Shown here piece by piece: positions 36,433 to 46,033 of a stretch of 64,000 nucleotides of DNA (positions are counted from its first letter, which is position 1; each line of letters begins with the position of its first letter). The stretch lies in NCBI GenBank assembly GCA_017643165.1, contig JAEPNY010000001.1, forward strand, positions 558,001 to 622,000, given 5' to 3'. The position numbers were made by a program, and so were the translations under genes. This stretch comes from Psychroserpens sp. GTDB taxonomy: Bacteria > Bacteroidota > Bacteroidia > Flavobacteriales > Flavobacteriaceae. The notes beneath the pieces were generated by a model that had not been told where the DNA came from, did not search any database, and saw only the letters and a list, made by a program, of their open reading frames with translations.

Positions 36433-38331
36433 ATGAAACATATTAAATTAATCATAGTAGCTAGTATTTTGTTTGGTTTCATAGGATGTAAAGAGGAACC
36501 AAAACAGGACGATAAAGAAACACGTACAATTTCAGAAACTGCTAAAACTCAAATGAAGAAAAAAGAAGTTGTTTATCAGGTATTTACGAGACTATTCGGT
36601 AATACGAATTCAAACAATAAGCCATGGGGAACCTTAGAGGAAAACGGCGTAGGTAAGTTTAATGACTTCACAGATAAAGCGCTTAAAGAGATCAAAGAAC
36701 TTGGTGTAACCCATATTTGGTATACGGGAGTGCCTCATCATGATGTTATTACAGACTACACATCTTATGGTATTTCTAATGATGATCCAGATATTGTAAA
36801 AGGACGGGCAGGATCTCCTTATGCTGTTAAGGATTATTATAATGTAAATCCAGATTTGGCAGAAGACGTTGACAATAGGCTTCAAGAGTTTGAGGCGTTA
36901 ATCGATCGTACTCATAAAGCTGGTTTAAAAGTGATCATCGATATTGTACCAAATCATGTAGCGCGAAACTATAATAGTCTAACCAACCCTGAAGGCGTAT
37001 CTAGTTTTGGTGCAGACGACAACACTCAAGTAACTTATGCCCTTGATAACAACTTTTATTACAATCCTGGAGAGTCCTTTAGTGTTCCTGAGTGGCGTGA
37101 TGGTTATCAGCCTCTAGGCGGAGAAAATCATCCGTTGTCTGATCGACAGTTTGATGAAAATCCGGCAAAATGGACAGGAAATGGTTCTAGGGCATCGCAG
37201 CCTGATATGTATGACTGGTATGAAACGGTGAAAGTGAATTATGGTGTGTCACCTGATGGTCAGAAAGATTTTAGTGAACTTCCAGAAGGATTCGAGAATG
37301 AAGATTATAAACAACATTTCGAATTCTGGAAAGATAAACAAGTTCCAAGTTCTTGGAAGAAGTTTAAAGATATTACCCTGTATTGGACTGCAAAAGGTGT
37401 AGATGGGTTTAGATATGATATGGCTGAAATGGTTCCAGTAGAATTTTGGAGTTATATGAATTCGGCTATAAAAATGGAAAATCCAGATGCCTTTTTACTG
37501 GCCGAAGTATATAATCCATCGCTGTACCGTGATTATATTAAAAAAGGAAAAATGGATTATCTGTATGATAAGGTGCAATTATATGATACAATTAAGCATG
37601 TGATGCAAGGTCATGGTAAGACAGATAATATTCCGCCTATCCAAAAAGACTTGGCCGACATAGAGCACCATATGCTTCATTTCCTCGAGAATCATGACGA
37701 ACAGCGTATTGCTAGTCCAGAGTTTGCTGGAAGTGCACTTAAAGGAAAACCAGCAATGGTCGTTTCAGCTACGATTAGTACCTCGCCAACTATGATTTAT
37801 TTTGCTCAAGAATTTGGAGAAGACGGCTCTGAAGATGCAGGATTTGGAAAACCAAGCAGAACCTCAATCTTTGATTATATTGGTGTGCCTAGTCTTCAAC
37901 GATGGGTAAATAATAAGCAATTTGATGGAGGCGCTTCAACTACAGATGAGAAGGAATTACGAGATTTCTACAAACGTCTTTTAAACTTCACAATCAATAG
38001 CTCAGCCTTAGCGTCTAATTACGAAGATATTCATCAGTACAATAGAGATAATACTGAAAATTATAACGATAAAGTTTTGTCTTTCGCACGATGGAGTGAT
38101 GACGAACAGTTGATTGTAATTTCAAATTTCGATAGCGAACATGGGCAGGAGTTTGAACTTAATATTCCTGAAGGTATTATTCAATCGTGGGCTTTAGAAA
38201 ATCAAAACTATAAGATGCACGATGCCTTATACAATTCGTATTCATCTGAGATTAGCGTTGAAAACGGAAAAGGTCGTATCAATATCAAACTAGACCCTTT
38301 ACAATCATTTATTCTTAAACTAAAAAAGTAA
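36433..38331 (+). CDS. GH13 alpha-amylase family lipoprotein
   Basis: A 632-residue lipoprotein (FGFIGC, Cys 19) with a GH13 barrel. VVYQVFTRLFG opens the first strand; VIIDIVPNH is region I; GFRYD holds nucleophile D329; LLAEVY holds acid/base E358; LENHDEQR holds D422. A long insertion after region I (about 178-300, including SQPDMYDWYETVKVNYG) is unlike classical amylases and may shape a product-specific pocket. A C-terminal beta domain ends at the Lys-rich tail. It is one of three lipoprotein GH13 genes in a row, with 6- and 1-base gaps, and is probably periplasmic-facing. The exact cut (alpha-1,4, alpha-1,6 or exo-acting) is not determinable. Confidence 0.87.
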   Translation: MKHIKLIIVASILFGFIGCKEEPKQDDKETRTISETAKTQMKKKEVVYQVFTRLFGNTNSNNKPWGTLEENGVGKFNDFTDKALKEIKELGVTHIWYTGVPHHDVITDYTSYGISNDDPDIVKGRAGSPYAVKDYYNVNPDLAEDVDNRLQEFEALIDRTHKAGLKVIIDIVPNHVARNYNSLTNPEGVSSFGADDNTQVTYALDNNFYYNPGESFSVPEWRDGYQPLGGENHPLSDRQFDENPAKWTGNGSRASQPDMYDWYETVKVNYGVSPDGQKDFSELPEGFENEDYKQHFEFWKDKQVPSSWKKFKDITLYWTAKGVDGFRYDMAEMVPVEFWSYMNSAIKMENPDAFLLAEVYNPSLYRDYIKKGKMDYLYDKVQLYDTIKHVMQGHGKTDNIPPIQKDLADIEHHMLHFLENHDEQRIASPEFAGSALKGKPAMVVSATISTSPTMIYFAQEFGEDGSEDAGFGKPSRTSIFDYIGVPSLQRWVNNKQFDGGASTTDEKELRDFYKRLLNFTINSSALASNYEDIHQYNRDNTENYNDKVLSFARWSDDEQLIVISNFDSEHGQEFELNIPEGIIQSWALENQNYKMHDALYNSYSSEISVENGKGRINIKLDPLQSFILKLKK

Positions 38332-38332
38332 C

Positions 38333-39994
38333 ATGAAGAATCTATATATTTATTTTATCGCAATCGCTTTGCTTTTAAGTTGTAAATCAGAAGAGAAAGA
38401 AGTGACAAAAGTAGAAAATAAACCGCAGGAAACTCCTTTTGTTTGGGAAGGAGCAAATCTTTATTTTTTGTTGACGGATCGCTTTAATAATGGTGATACG
38501 TCAAATGATATAAATTTTGATCGCACGCGTGAAACTGGATTACTTAGAGGGTTTGAAGGAGGAGATATCAAAGGAATTACACAAAAGGTTAAAGAAGGGT
38601 ATTTCACAGATCTTGGTATCAATGCGATTTGGATGACACCTATTGTTGAACAAATTCACGGCGGAACTGATGAAGGAACTGGTGTCACTTATGGATTTCA
38701 TGGGTATTGGACAAAAGATTGGACTAAGATTGATCCTAATTACGGAACTAAAGAAGATCTTCATGAGTTAGTGACTGAAGCACATAAAAGAGGCATTAGA
38801 ATCGTGTTAGATGCTGTTATCAATCATACAGGTCCAGTCACAGAGAAAGATCCTGTTTGGCCAGACAGCTGGGTTCGAACAAGCCCGCAATGTGAATATA
38901 GTAACTACGAAAATACGATCACGTGTACCTTAGTTAGAAATCTTCCAGATATTAAAACCGAAAGTAATGAGGAGGTCGATCTTCCACCACAATTAGTTGA
39001 AAAGTGGAAAGCTGAAGGACGTTATGAACAGGAAGTTGCAGAACTTGATGCGTTTTTTGAAAGAACGGGCCATCCTAGAGCACCGCGCTTCTATATTATG
39101 AAATGGCTTACCGATTATATAACAGAATTTGGTATCGACGGTTATCGCTGTGATACGGTGAAGCATACTGAAGAATTCGTTTGGCAAGAGTTTAAAACCG
39201 AATGTGATGCGGCCTTCCAAAGGTATAAATCTGATAATCCTGAAAAGGCCTTAGATGATAATGATTTTTATATAGTAGGTGAAGTCTATAATTATGGAAT
39301 TAGTGGCGGAAAGTATTTTAATTTTGGAGATAAGCAAGTGAATTATTTTAATGATATGTTCACAAGTCAGATCAACTTTGAATTCAAATGGAATGCGAAA
39401 CAGATGTCTCTTATTGATTTATTTGCTAGATATGATGATATCTTACAAAGTGATCTGAAAGGTTATGGTGTCTTAAATTATTTGAGTTCACACGATGATG
39501 GAAGTCCGTTTGATAAGGACAGAAATCTTCCTAAGCAAGCCGCTACTATATTATTACTGGCTCCAGGAACATCGCAGGTTTACTATGGTGATGAGGTAGC
39601 CCGATCACTGAATATCGAAGGAACACAAGGTGATGCAACCCTACGCTCAGTTATGAATTGGGACGATGTTGTGACAAAAAAAGAGGTTTTATCTCATTGG
39701 CAAAAATTAGGACAATTCCGAAATAATCATCCTGCTGTAGGAGCAGGAATACATGAGGTGATTTCCAAACTTCCATACACCTTTTCAAGAATTTATACAA
39801 AAGGCGATTATCAAGACAAGGTACTCGTGGCATTTGTAGATCCAGATTCTGAAAATGAAATTGATGTGAGTTCCGTTTTTACGGACGGATCTCAGTTGTT
39901 TGATGCCTACTCCAATCAAGAAGTTACAGTTAAAGATGGAACGGTTAGCCTTAAAACAGGATCCGAAATTGTATTGTTAGAATTTAAAAGCTAA
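38333..39994 (+). CDS. GH13 alpha-amylase family lipoprotein
   Basis: A 553-residue lipoprotein (ALLLSC, Cys 17) with a GH13 barrel. LYFLLTDRFNNGD and GGDIKGI occur near the start; region I is IVLDAVINHTG; GYRCD holds nucleophile D274; VGEVY holds acid/base E317; SSHDDG holds D388. Two Cys in the B-domain (QCEYSNYENTITC) may form a disulfide, fitting an extracytoplasmic place. It is shorter than its neighbours and resembles classical alpha-amylases of Gram-negative bacteria. It starts 1 base after the previous stop and is followed after 8 bases by GH97, so translation is probably coupled. Confidence 0.88.
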   Translation: MKNLYIYFIAIALLLSCKSEEKEVTKVENKPQETPFVWEGANLYFLLTDRFNNGDTSNDINFDRTRETGLLRGFEGGDIKGITQKVKEGYFTDLGINAIWMTPIVEQIHGGTDEGTGVTYGFHGYWTKDWTKIDPNYGTKEDLHELVTEAHKRGIRIVLDAVINHTGPVTEKDPVWPDSWVRTSPQCEYSNYENTITCTLVRNLPDIKTESNEEVDLPPQLVEKWKAEGRYEQEVAELDAFFERTGHPRAPRFYIMKWLTDYITEFGIDGYRCDTVKHTEEFVWQEFKTECDAAFQRYKSDNPEKALDDNDFYIVGEVYNYGISGGKYFNFGDKQVNYFNDMFTSQINFEFKWNAKQMSLIDLFARYDDILQSDLKGYGVLNYLSSHDDGSPFDKDRNLPKQAATILLLAPGTSQVYYGDEVARSLNIEGTQGDATLRSVMNWDDVVTKKEVLSHWQKLGQFRNNHPAVGAGIHEVISKLPYTFSRIYTKGDYQDKVLVAFVDPDSENEIDVSSVFTDGSQLFDAYSNQEVTVKDGTVSLKTGSEIVLLEFKS

Positions 39995-40002
39995 AAGATA
40001 AT

Positions 40003-42114
40003 ATGAGAATCATCGGTTTATTCGCTCTACTTTTTTGCATGTCATGTTCAACAGAAGTTGAATTAGATATGAGCGTTCAATCACCTAATAAGAACTTGAC
40101 GGTTGGGTTTAACGTTTCAGATAATGGTGAACCCTACTATATGGTTAAATTCAAGAATAAGGTAATTATTGATACCTCATTCGTAGGTTTTGATTTTCAA
40201 AATATGTCATCACTGAGAAGTAACTTAATGCTTATTGAAACAAATATTTCTGAATTTAATGAAAGCTGGCAAATGCCATGGGGCGAACAAATTGATGTGG
40301 CTAACATTTATAATGAACTGAATATTAAGCTTCAGGAAACCTCAGAATTAAAGCGTAAGATCAATGTAGTCTTTAGAGTCTATGATGACGGAATAGGATT
40401 TCGATATGAATTTCCTGAACAAGATAACTGGGATGAAGCACTTATTGCCAATGAACATACCGAATTCAATTTAACTGAAGATTATAAGACCTTCTGGATT
40501 CCTGGAGATTGGGATATTTATGAGCATCTCTACAGTACAACGAAGCTTTCTGAAATAGACGCTATTAGTTACATTGAACGAACCAATTTGGCACAAAGTT
40601 ACATACCTGAAAATGCTGTCAATACACCTGTAACTATGGTAGGAGCTGACGGAACCCATTTAAGTTTTCACGAAGCGGCTTTAAGAGATTATTCTGGAAT
40701 GACATTGAAAGTTGATACTGAAAATCTAAATCTTAAAAGTCAGCTAGTTGGATCAGAGAATCGTCAAGCGAAAGTCGTAACTAAATTACCATTTAACACA
40801 CCTTGGCGAACCATCCAGATTACTGACAATGCACCAGCTTTAATTGAATCAAATCTCATAGTGAACTTAAATGAACCGAATAAACTTGGTGACGTCTCAT
40901 GGTTTAAGCCCATGAAATATACTGGTGTTTGGTGGGAAATGCATCTAGGAAAATCGTCATGGGATTATGGCATGGAAATGATTGATGGCAAATGGGTTGA
41001 TACAGGAAAAGCGCATGGACGTCACGGTGCTACAACTGAAAATGTGAAGCGATTTATTGATTTTTCATCACAAAATAATATTAAAGGCGTTTTAGTGGAA
41101 GGTTGGAATACAGGATGGGAGCGTTGGATTGGGTTTGAAGATCGCGAAGGCGTTTTTGATTTCGTGACAACCTATCCGGATTATGATTTGGACGAGGTAA
41201 CTAGTTATGCCAGAGAAAAGGGCGTTGAGATCATTATGCATCATGAAACGTCGGCAGCTACTGAAACTTACGAGAAACAACAAGACACTGCCTACGCTTT
41301 GATGCAAAAATATGGTATGCATTCCGTCAAATCTGGTTATGTTGGTAGAATTCTTCCAAAAGGAGAATATCATCATGGGCAATACATGGTTAATCAATAT
41401 AATAATGCAGCGATTAAAGCTGCTAATTATGAGGTAGCGGTTAATGCCCATGAACCGATCAAGGCAACTGGACTCAGAAGAACATATCCAAATATTATTT
41501 CAAGAGAAGGGTTAAGAGGACAAGAGTTCAACGCTTGGTCACAAGATGGAGGAAATCCTCCAGAGCATTTACCTATCGTCGCATTTACAAGAATGCTTGC
41601 GGGACCCATAGATTTTACACCAGGTATTTTCAATATAAAGTTCGATGAATATAAAACCGAAAATCAAGTCAATACAACCTTAGCACAACAGTTGGCTTTA
41701 TACGTTGTCATCTATAGTCCGATTCAAATGGCTGCGGATCTTGTTGAACATTATGAAGCTAATCCTGAGCCATTACAATTCATTAGAGATGTAGGTGTAG
41801 ATTGGGAAACATCTAAAGTACTAAATGGTGAAGTCGGCGATTATGTGACAATAGCACGTAAAGAAAAAGGCACAGGTAACTGGTTTGTTGGCGGCATTAC
41901 AGATGAGAATGCTAGAACCATAAGTATTTCGTTCGATTTCCTTGAGGCAGATCAAGACTATGAAGTCACTGTTTATAGAGACGGCATTAATGCGCATTGG
42001 AACGATAACCCATTGGATATTACTATTGAGAAATTGGAAATTGATAATTCATCTACGATTAATTTCAACCTTGCTGAAGGCGGTGGACTGGCTATTAGTC
42101 TAATTAAAAAGTAA
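40003..42114 (+). CDS. susB: GH97 alpha-glucoside hydrolase (SusB-like, inverting type)
   Basis: A 703-residue lipoprotein (FCMSC, Cys 15) of family GH97, the family of the starch-system alpha-glucosidase SusB. N-terminal beta-supersandwich, then a (beta/alpha)8 barrel with KYTGVWWEMHLG, GVLVEGWNTGWE, IIMHHETS, VNAHEPIKATG and REGLRGQEFNAW. Glu residues 415, 484 and 508 have the same spacing as the base pair (Glu439, Glu508) and acid (Glu532) I recall for SusB, which points to the inverting branch. It would release glucose from maltooligosaccharides in the periplasm. It is the last gene of the operon that begins with the MFS carrier. Confidence 0.9.
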   Translation: MRIIGLFALLFCMSCSTEVELDMSVQSPNKNLTVGFNVSDNGEPYYMVKFKNKVIIDTSFVGFDFQNMSSLRSNLMLIETNISEFNESWQMPWGEQIDVANIYNELNIKLQETSELKRKINVVFRVYDDGIGFRYEFPEQDNWDEALIANEHTEFNLTEDYKTFWIPGDWDIYEHLYSTTKLSEIDAISYIERTNLAQSYIPENAVNTPVTMVGADGTHLSFHEAALRDYSGMTLKVDTENLNLKSQLVGSENRQAKVVTKLPFNTPWRTIQITDNAPALIESNLIVNLNEPNKLGDVSWFKPMKYTGVWWEMHLGKSSWDYGMEMIDGKWVDTGKAHGRHGATTENVKRFIDFSSQNNIKGVLVEGWNTGWERWIGFEDREGVFDFVTTYPDYDLDEVTSYAREKGVEIIMHHETSAATETYEKQQDTAYALMQKYGMHSVKSGYVGRILPKGEYHHGQYMVNQYNNAAIKAANYEVAVNAHEPIKATGLRRTYPNIISREGLRGQEFNAWSQDGGNPPEHLPIVAFTRMLAGPIDFTPGIFNIKFDEYKTENQVNTTLAQQLALYVVIYSPIQMAADLVEHYEANPEPLQFIRDVGVDWETSKVLNGEVGDYVTIARKEKGTGNWFVGGITDENARTISISFDFLEADQDYEVTVYRDGINAHWNDNPLDITIEKLEIDNSSTINFNLAEGGGLAISLIKK

Positions 42115-42225
42115 GTAGAGTTAAAGTTTTTATTTTACTGTAAATCAGAGTGTTTTTTAACACTATTTCGTGTAACATAAGTTACGTAAGTCAGTCTTAT
42201 ACATACCGACTAAACAATTAATTCG

Positions 42226-42233
42226 TAACTTTG
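42226..42233 (+). promoter_or_regulatory. -7 promoter box for the GAF-domain gene
   Basis: TAACTTTG matches TAnnTTTG. Transcription would start near 42240, which favours the ATG at 42253 over 42235. Confidence 0.55.
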
Positions 42234-42252
42234 TATGTTCAGAAAGATTGAT

Positions 42253-44628
42253 ATGACAGATATTAATGAGAACATTGAGTCCCCTCTAAGGCTTCTAGTG
42301 AGTTTTGATAAACTACTTAAGCACTATGAAGATTTGTCTCATAATGACGATGAATTCATAGCTGCTAAGGCACGTAGAGTGTTAAAAACTGCAGATAAAT
42401 ATCCAGTTCTGCGTTCAGGATTTACTGATGTTTCTATTCTTAAGGAAAGAGAAAAAGAAATTCGAACGATTCTTCAAGATTCTTTTAGTCCAGTACTGAC
42501 AAAAAACGAAATTAAGACGGCTTCAGTTCCGTTTCATAATTTAATATTTAATTCTTCAGAACGATTTAATTCAATAATTGAAACCGCTGGTGAAGATTTT
42601 GAATTGGAGATTAAAAATATGCCAGTCGATGATCGTTATATCATTGCTTGTACAATAATTCTATCATTTTGCTATGGTTATCAGCTTAATTTTAAGCGAC
42701 CATTTTACTATGAGATTCCTGATGCAAATGGGATAATGCAATATTATAAGATATTGTACAACGCTGACTTTACTGAAATTATTCCTTCAGATAATGCGCC
42801 AAAGATCACTCAAGATGATGTAGATGAACTTTTAGATAATTTTGAAAATATCGAGATTTGGAAAAAGAAGTTTCCACCAAACAGCTATACCTTTAAAGGC
42901 TTCGTAATATCAAATATTTTCAATGTTACAGACGATCAGTCGATTTCAAATATTAAGTCATCATTAATTGGTGAAGACAAACGAAAGGATGAAGGTTTTA
43001 TGGAAGATTTCCATGAGATCTTTAGATCATTACTCGGATTGAAAGATATTAAAGTTGGGTTTTCAATATACAACGAGGAAGATGATACGTTTGAGCGTGT
43101 TTATGGTGCAGGGATGAATAGTTTCCTCCTTAATAAAGATGATTTTAAGGCTTGCCATGGCGCACTTTGCAGTATGTCTTACAATACGTTATTAGACGAA
43201 AAGAAGTTTTATACAGTTTCTGACGTTGATAAATATTATGAGCTATCTAAAGGAAAAGCACCGCAATACAAAACGCTTCATGACCAGAATATTAAGAGTG
43301 CAATACTAGCGCCAATTGCTAATGATAATGAGCTAATGGGTATTTTGGAAATTGTATCAGAACAACCTAAAGTGCTTAACAGCATTAATGCGAATAAACT
43401 TGTAGATGTCATGCCATTTATTGTTTCGGCAGTAGAGCGTTCTAAAAAAGAAGAGGAAAACTTAATCGAAGCAATTATTCAAAAGGAGTGTACGTCAATT
43501 CACCCAAGTGTACATTGGCGATTTGAAAAAGAAGCTAAGAATTTCATTAAAGATGATCTGAATGGTGACGAGCCGAGGTTCAATAAAATCGCTTTTGATA
43601 ACGTATATCCATTATACGGCCAAATCGATATTAAAAAATCTTCGGAGGCAAGAAATACTGCCACTCAAAAGGATTTAACGATTCAATTGTCATTGATTGA
43701 AGACATTATTAAAGAAGCAATGAAGATAGAGTCATTGCCAATTTATGAGCAATTTCTGTATCAAATAGATCAATATTTAGATGGTTTAGATAATCATTTT
43801 CAGGTAGATAGCGAACAGCAAATTTCTGCTTTTATTAAACAAGATATTGAACCGCTATTCGAACATTTGAAAGCGAATAATAAGGTACATGACCAAATAA
43901 CAGAATATTTCGATAGAATAGACAAAAAGGTCGATGTGTTATATCAGCATAGAAAAGATTATGATGAAACTATTGCACTAGTTAATAGCGAAATGGCGGC
44001 AATGTTGGACAAAAAACAAGTCGAAGCACAAGCCATGTATCCGCATTACTTTGAACGATTTAAAACCGACGGTGTAGAACACAACATGTACATTGGTGAA
44101 TCGATTACTAAAGAAGATAGTTTTAATCCAATCTATTTGTACAACTTAAGACTTTGGCAATTGCAGGTCATGTGTGAAATGGAGAATGCATTTTATTTAA
44201 TGCAATCAGATTTCCCAATTAAGTTGGATGTTGCCTCGATGATATTGGTATTTAATCAACCTTTATCGATTAGTTTTAGAATGGATGAAAAACAGTTTGA
44301 TGTTGATGGTACCTATAACGCACGCTACGAAATCGTTAAAAAGCGCGTTGATAAAGCCTTTATAAAAGGAACCAATAAACGTGTTACTCAAAAAGGAAAG
44401 ATAAGTATTGTGTACTCTCAAAAGCAAGATGAAATTGAATATTTGAGATACATCAAGTTCCTTCAATCGAAAAAGTACTTAGATGACGATGTTGAGATTG
44501 TAGAATTACAAGATTTACAGGCAGTAACTGGTCTAAAAGCAATTCGAGTGAGTGTGCTATACCATACAGACAAAGACGATAAAGCGTTCTATACTTATGA
44601 AGATCTAATGAAAGAGATCAAAGCATAA
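42253..44628 (+). CDS. GAF-domain protein, cytosolic, unknown role
   Basis: A 791-residue soluble protein with a GAF-like ligand-binding domain in the middle (about residues 245-395: KVGFSIYNEEDDTFERVYG ... SAILAPIANDNELMGILEIVSE). It is flanked by an N-terminal helical region that includes KARRVLKTADKYPVLRSGF and a long helical C-terminal half. No kinase, cyclase or DNA-binding domain is visible. The Met at 42235 is also in frame but lies only 2 bases after a -7 box. It converges with the HD/Pycsar-type gene, with 7 bases between the stops. GAF domains can bind cyclic nucleotides, so a link between the two is possible but unproven. Confidence 0.7.
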   Translation: MTDINENIESPLRLLVSFDKLLKHYEDLSHNDDEFIAAKARRVLKTADKYPVLRSGFTDVSILKEREKEIRTILQDSFSPVLTKNEIKTASVPFHNLIFNSSERFNSIIETAGEDFELEIKNMPVDDRYIIACTIILSFCYGYQLNFKRPFYYEIPDANGIMQYYKILYNADFTEIIPSDNAPKITQDDVDELLDNFENIEIWKKKFPPNSYTFKGFVISNIFNVTDDQSISNIKSSLIGEDKRKDEGFMEDFHEIFRSLLGLKDIKVGFSIYNEEDDTFERVYGAGMNSFLLNKDDFKACHGALCSMSYNTLLDEKKFYTVSDVDKYYELSKGKAPQYKTLHDQNIKSAILAPIANDNELMGILEIVSEQPKVLNSINANKLVDVMPFIVSAVERSKKEEENLIEAIIQKECTSIHPSVHWRFEKEAKNFIKDDLNGDEPRFNKIAFDNVYPLYGQIDIKKSSEARNTATQKDLTIQLSLIEDIIKEAMKIESLPIYEQFLYQIDQYLDGLDNHFQVDSEQQISAFIKQDIEPLFEHLKANNKVHDQITEYFDRIDKKVDVLYQHRKDYDETIALVNSEMAAMLDKKQVEAQAMYPHYFERFKTDGVEHNMYIGESITKEDSFNPIYLYNLRLWQLQVMCEMENAFYLMQSDFPIKLDVASMILVFNQPLSISFRMDEKQFDVDGTYNARYEIVKKRVDKAFIKGTNKRVTQKGKISIVYSQKQDEIEYLRYIKFLQSKKYLDDDVEIVELQDLQAVTGLKAIRVSVLYHTDKDDKAFYTYEDLMKEIKA

Positions 44629-44635
44629 GTCTGTT

Positions 44636-45838
44636 TTATATCGTTCCTCCATAAAGTTTAAAGGAAACACCAAAAGCGATTACGCTTATCACTATGCCGA
44701 TCATAAAAACGGTATAAGTAGTGCGCAATAGGCTGTATTTTCGGTTTAATACCAATCCCAAAAAATAAAGGTCTTTGGTTAATGAACCATAGAGATAATC
44801 TCTGTCCTGCATCATTTCACCCATAGCCCACTCAAATTCTGATAAGCTCATTTGATGGAAATTACCAAAGAACAGTAAATTCACTTTTTGATTCGCAACA
44901 TCGTCTTTAGTAAATTTTCCTCGAGTTACATTAGGACGCGTTGCTAAAACCGATAATACGATAGATGCTACTGTAAAAGCCAAGAAAATAAGAGTCGGAT
45001 AAATGAGATAGCTATTTGATGGATTATCAAGTTTAGGGATTAAATTTGATAATGCGACTGATATAATAATAGCATTAACCGATAGTAAAATATTGGCTTT
45101 GGTGTCGGCAATATCAATTAATGTAATGTGATTTCTCAATGCGACTCTAAACATGGTTTCTATGCCACGTTCAGGGAGTTCAATTTTATTCTTTTTAAAC
45201 TCTAACTCAGCCTTCTTTTGTTTTAGCTTCGCCGTGTTTAATTTAAGTTTCTTCTGATCTTTTAATAATTGAGCAAGGTTTTTACCTTTTCGGCTTTCCC
45301 AGGTTGCTAAGGCGTAATCAGTGTAAAAATGATGGTTTTGAGTTAAAAATGTTATGTTAGTCTCTAACCATTCGGCTTCGGTCAAACGTCTATCACAATT
45401 TAATTCCCATTCTTTACGCAAGAGTTCAGATACATCTCGATAATCTTTACTGCCAAGGTGTGATGCATCAGCATCTCGTATTATCTTTTCATATTCATTG
45501 GTCGGTTCATGCTCCATGATCGTTGCTAAAATGAGGTTGCATACAACATCGATATCTTCTTGTGGAACATTGTGGGATGTTAAGAACGACTTACAAATTT
45601 TAACGCTTTCCTGCTCATGTTTTTCAGAGTTAACAGTAAATCCAGTATCATGAAACCAAGCTGCCAATTCAAGTAACTGCGCCTCTTTTTCTGCGATATT
45701 TGTAGCTTCAGTTATTTCCTTTGTTTTTTCAACAACACGTTGTGTGTGAGGAAGATTGTGGTAGGTAATCGTATTGCTCAACTTTTCATTTAGCAAGGCA
45801 ATGACAAATTTTTCGGCCTCTTGGATTACTGTATTCAT
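44636..45838 (-). CDS. HD phosphohydrolase fused to Pycsar effector-type (PycTM) membrane domain
   Basis: A 400-residue fusion. Residues ~1-180 form an HD domain: H31 (NLPHTQRV), H63-D64 (AAWFHDTGF), then HEQESVKICKSFL and D122 (IIRDADASHLGS), the metal ligands of cyclic-nucleotide or (p)ppGpp-type phosphohydrolases. A charged coiled linker (182-220) leads to a PycTM-like domain: the hallmark IADTKANILLSVNAIIISV (about 243-261), a second membrane helix (277-299), and a last one at 373-393. PycTM domains are effectors in Pycsar antiphage systems, activated by cCMP or cUMP. No pyrimidine cyclase gene is in this window. It may be a housekeeping HD-PycTM protein or an orphan effector. TATTTTTA (45858-45865, minus) may be its -7 box. 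Confidence 0.8.
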   Translation of the reverse strand: MNTVIQEAEKFVIALLNEKLSNTITYHNLPHTQRVVEKTKEITEATNIAEKEAQLLELAAWFHDTGFTVNSEKHEQESVKICKSFLTSHNVPQEDIDVVCNLILATIMEHEPTNEYEKIIRDADASHLGSKDYRDVSELLRKEWELNCDRRLTEAEWLETNITFLTQNHHFYTDYALATWESRKGKNLAQLLKDQKKLKLNTAKLKQKKAELEFKKNKIELPERGIETMFRVALRNHITLIDIADTKANILLSVNAIIISVALSNLIPKLDNPSNSYLIYPTLIFLAFTVASIVLSVLATRPNVTRGKFTKDDVANQKVNLLFFGNFHQMSLSEFEWAMGEMMQDRDYLYGSLTKDLYFLGLVLNRKYSLLRTTYTVFMIGIVISVIAFGVSFKLYGGTI

Positions 45839-46033
45839 AAAATGGAGGTTTGTGAAGTAAAAATACTAAACTTTAATTAATCGTTAATTTTTGAGAACAT
45901 TAGGATTTTAGATGAGACTATTCCTTCTAAAGATCTTATCTTCTGTCGTAATTTTGAATAACACATAACGACTAATTTTTTCGTAAATTATGTGACGTTT
46001 CAAAGTCACCAAAAATGATACGACACATCTTAA

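Noticed and set aside
42149-42164. AGTGTT-TTTT-AACACT hairpin after the GH97 gene as operon terminator
   Set aside because: The stem is only 6 pairs, mostly A-T, with no T tract following. The end of the operon transcript is not visible.
44636-45838. A complete Pycsar antiphage system
   Set aside because: Only the effector-type domain is present; no PycC-like pyrimidine cyclase or other defence gene is in the window.
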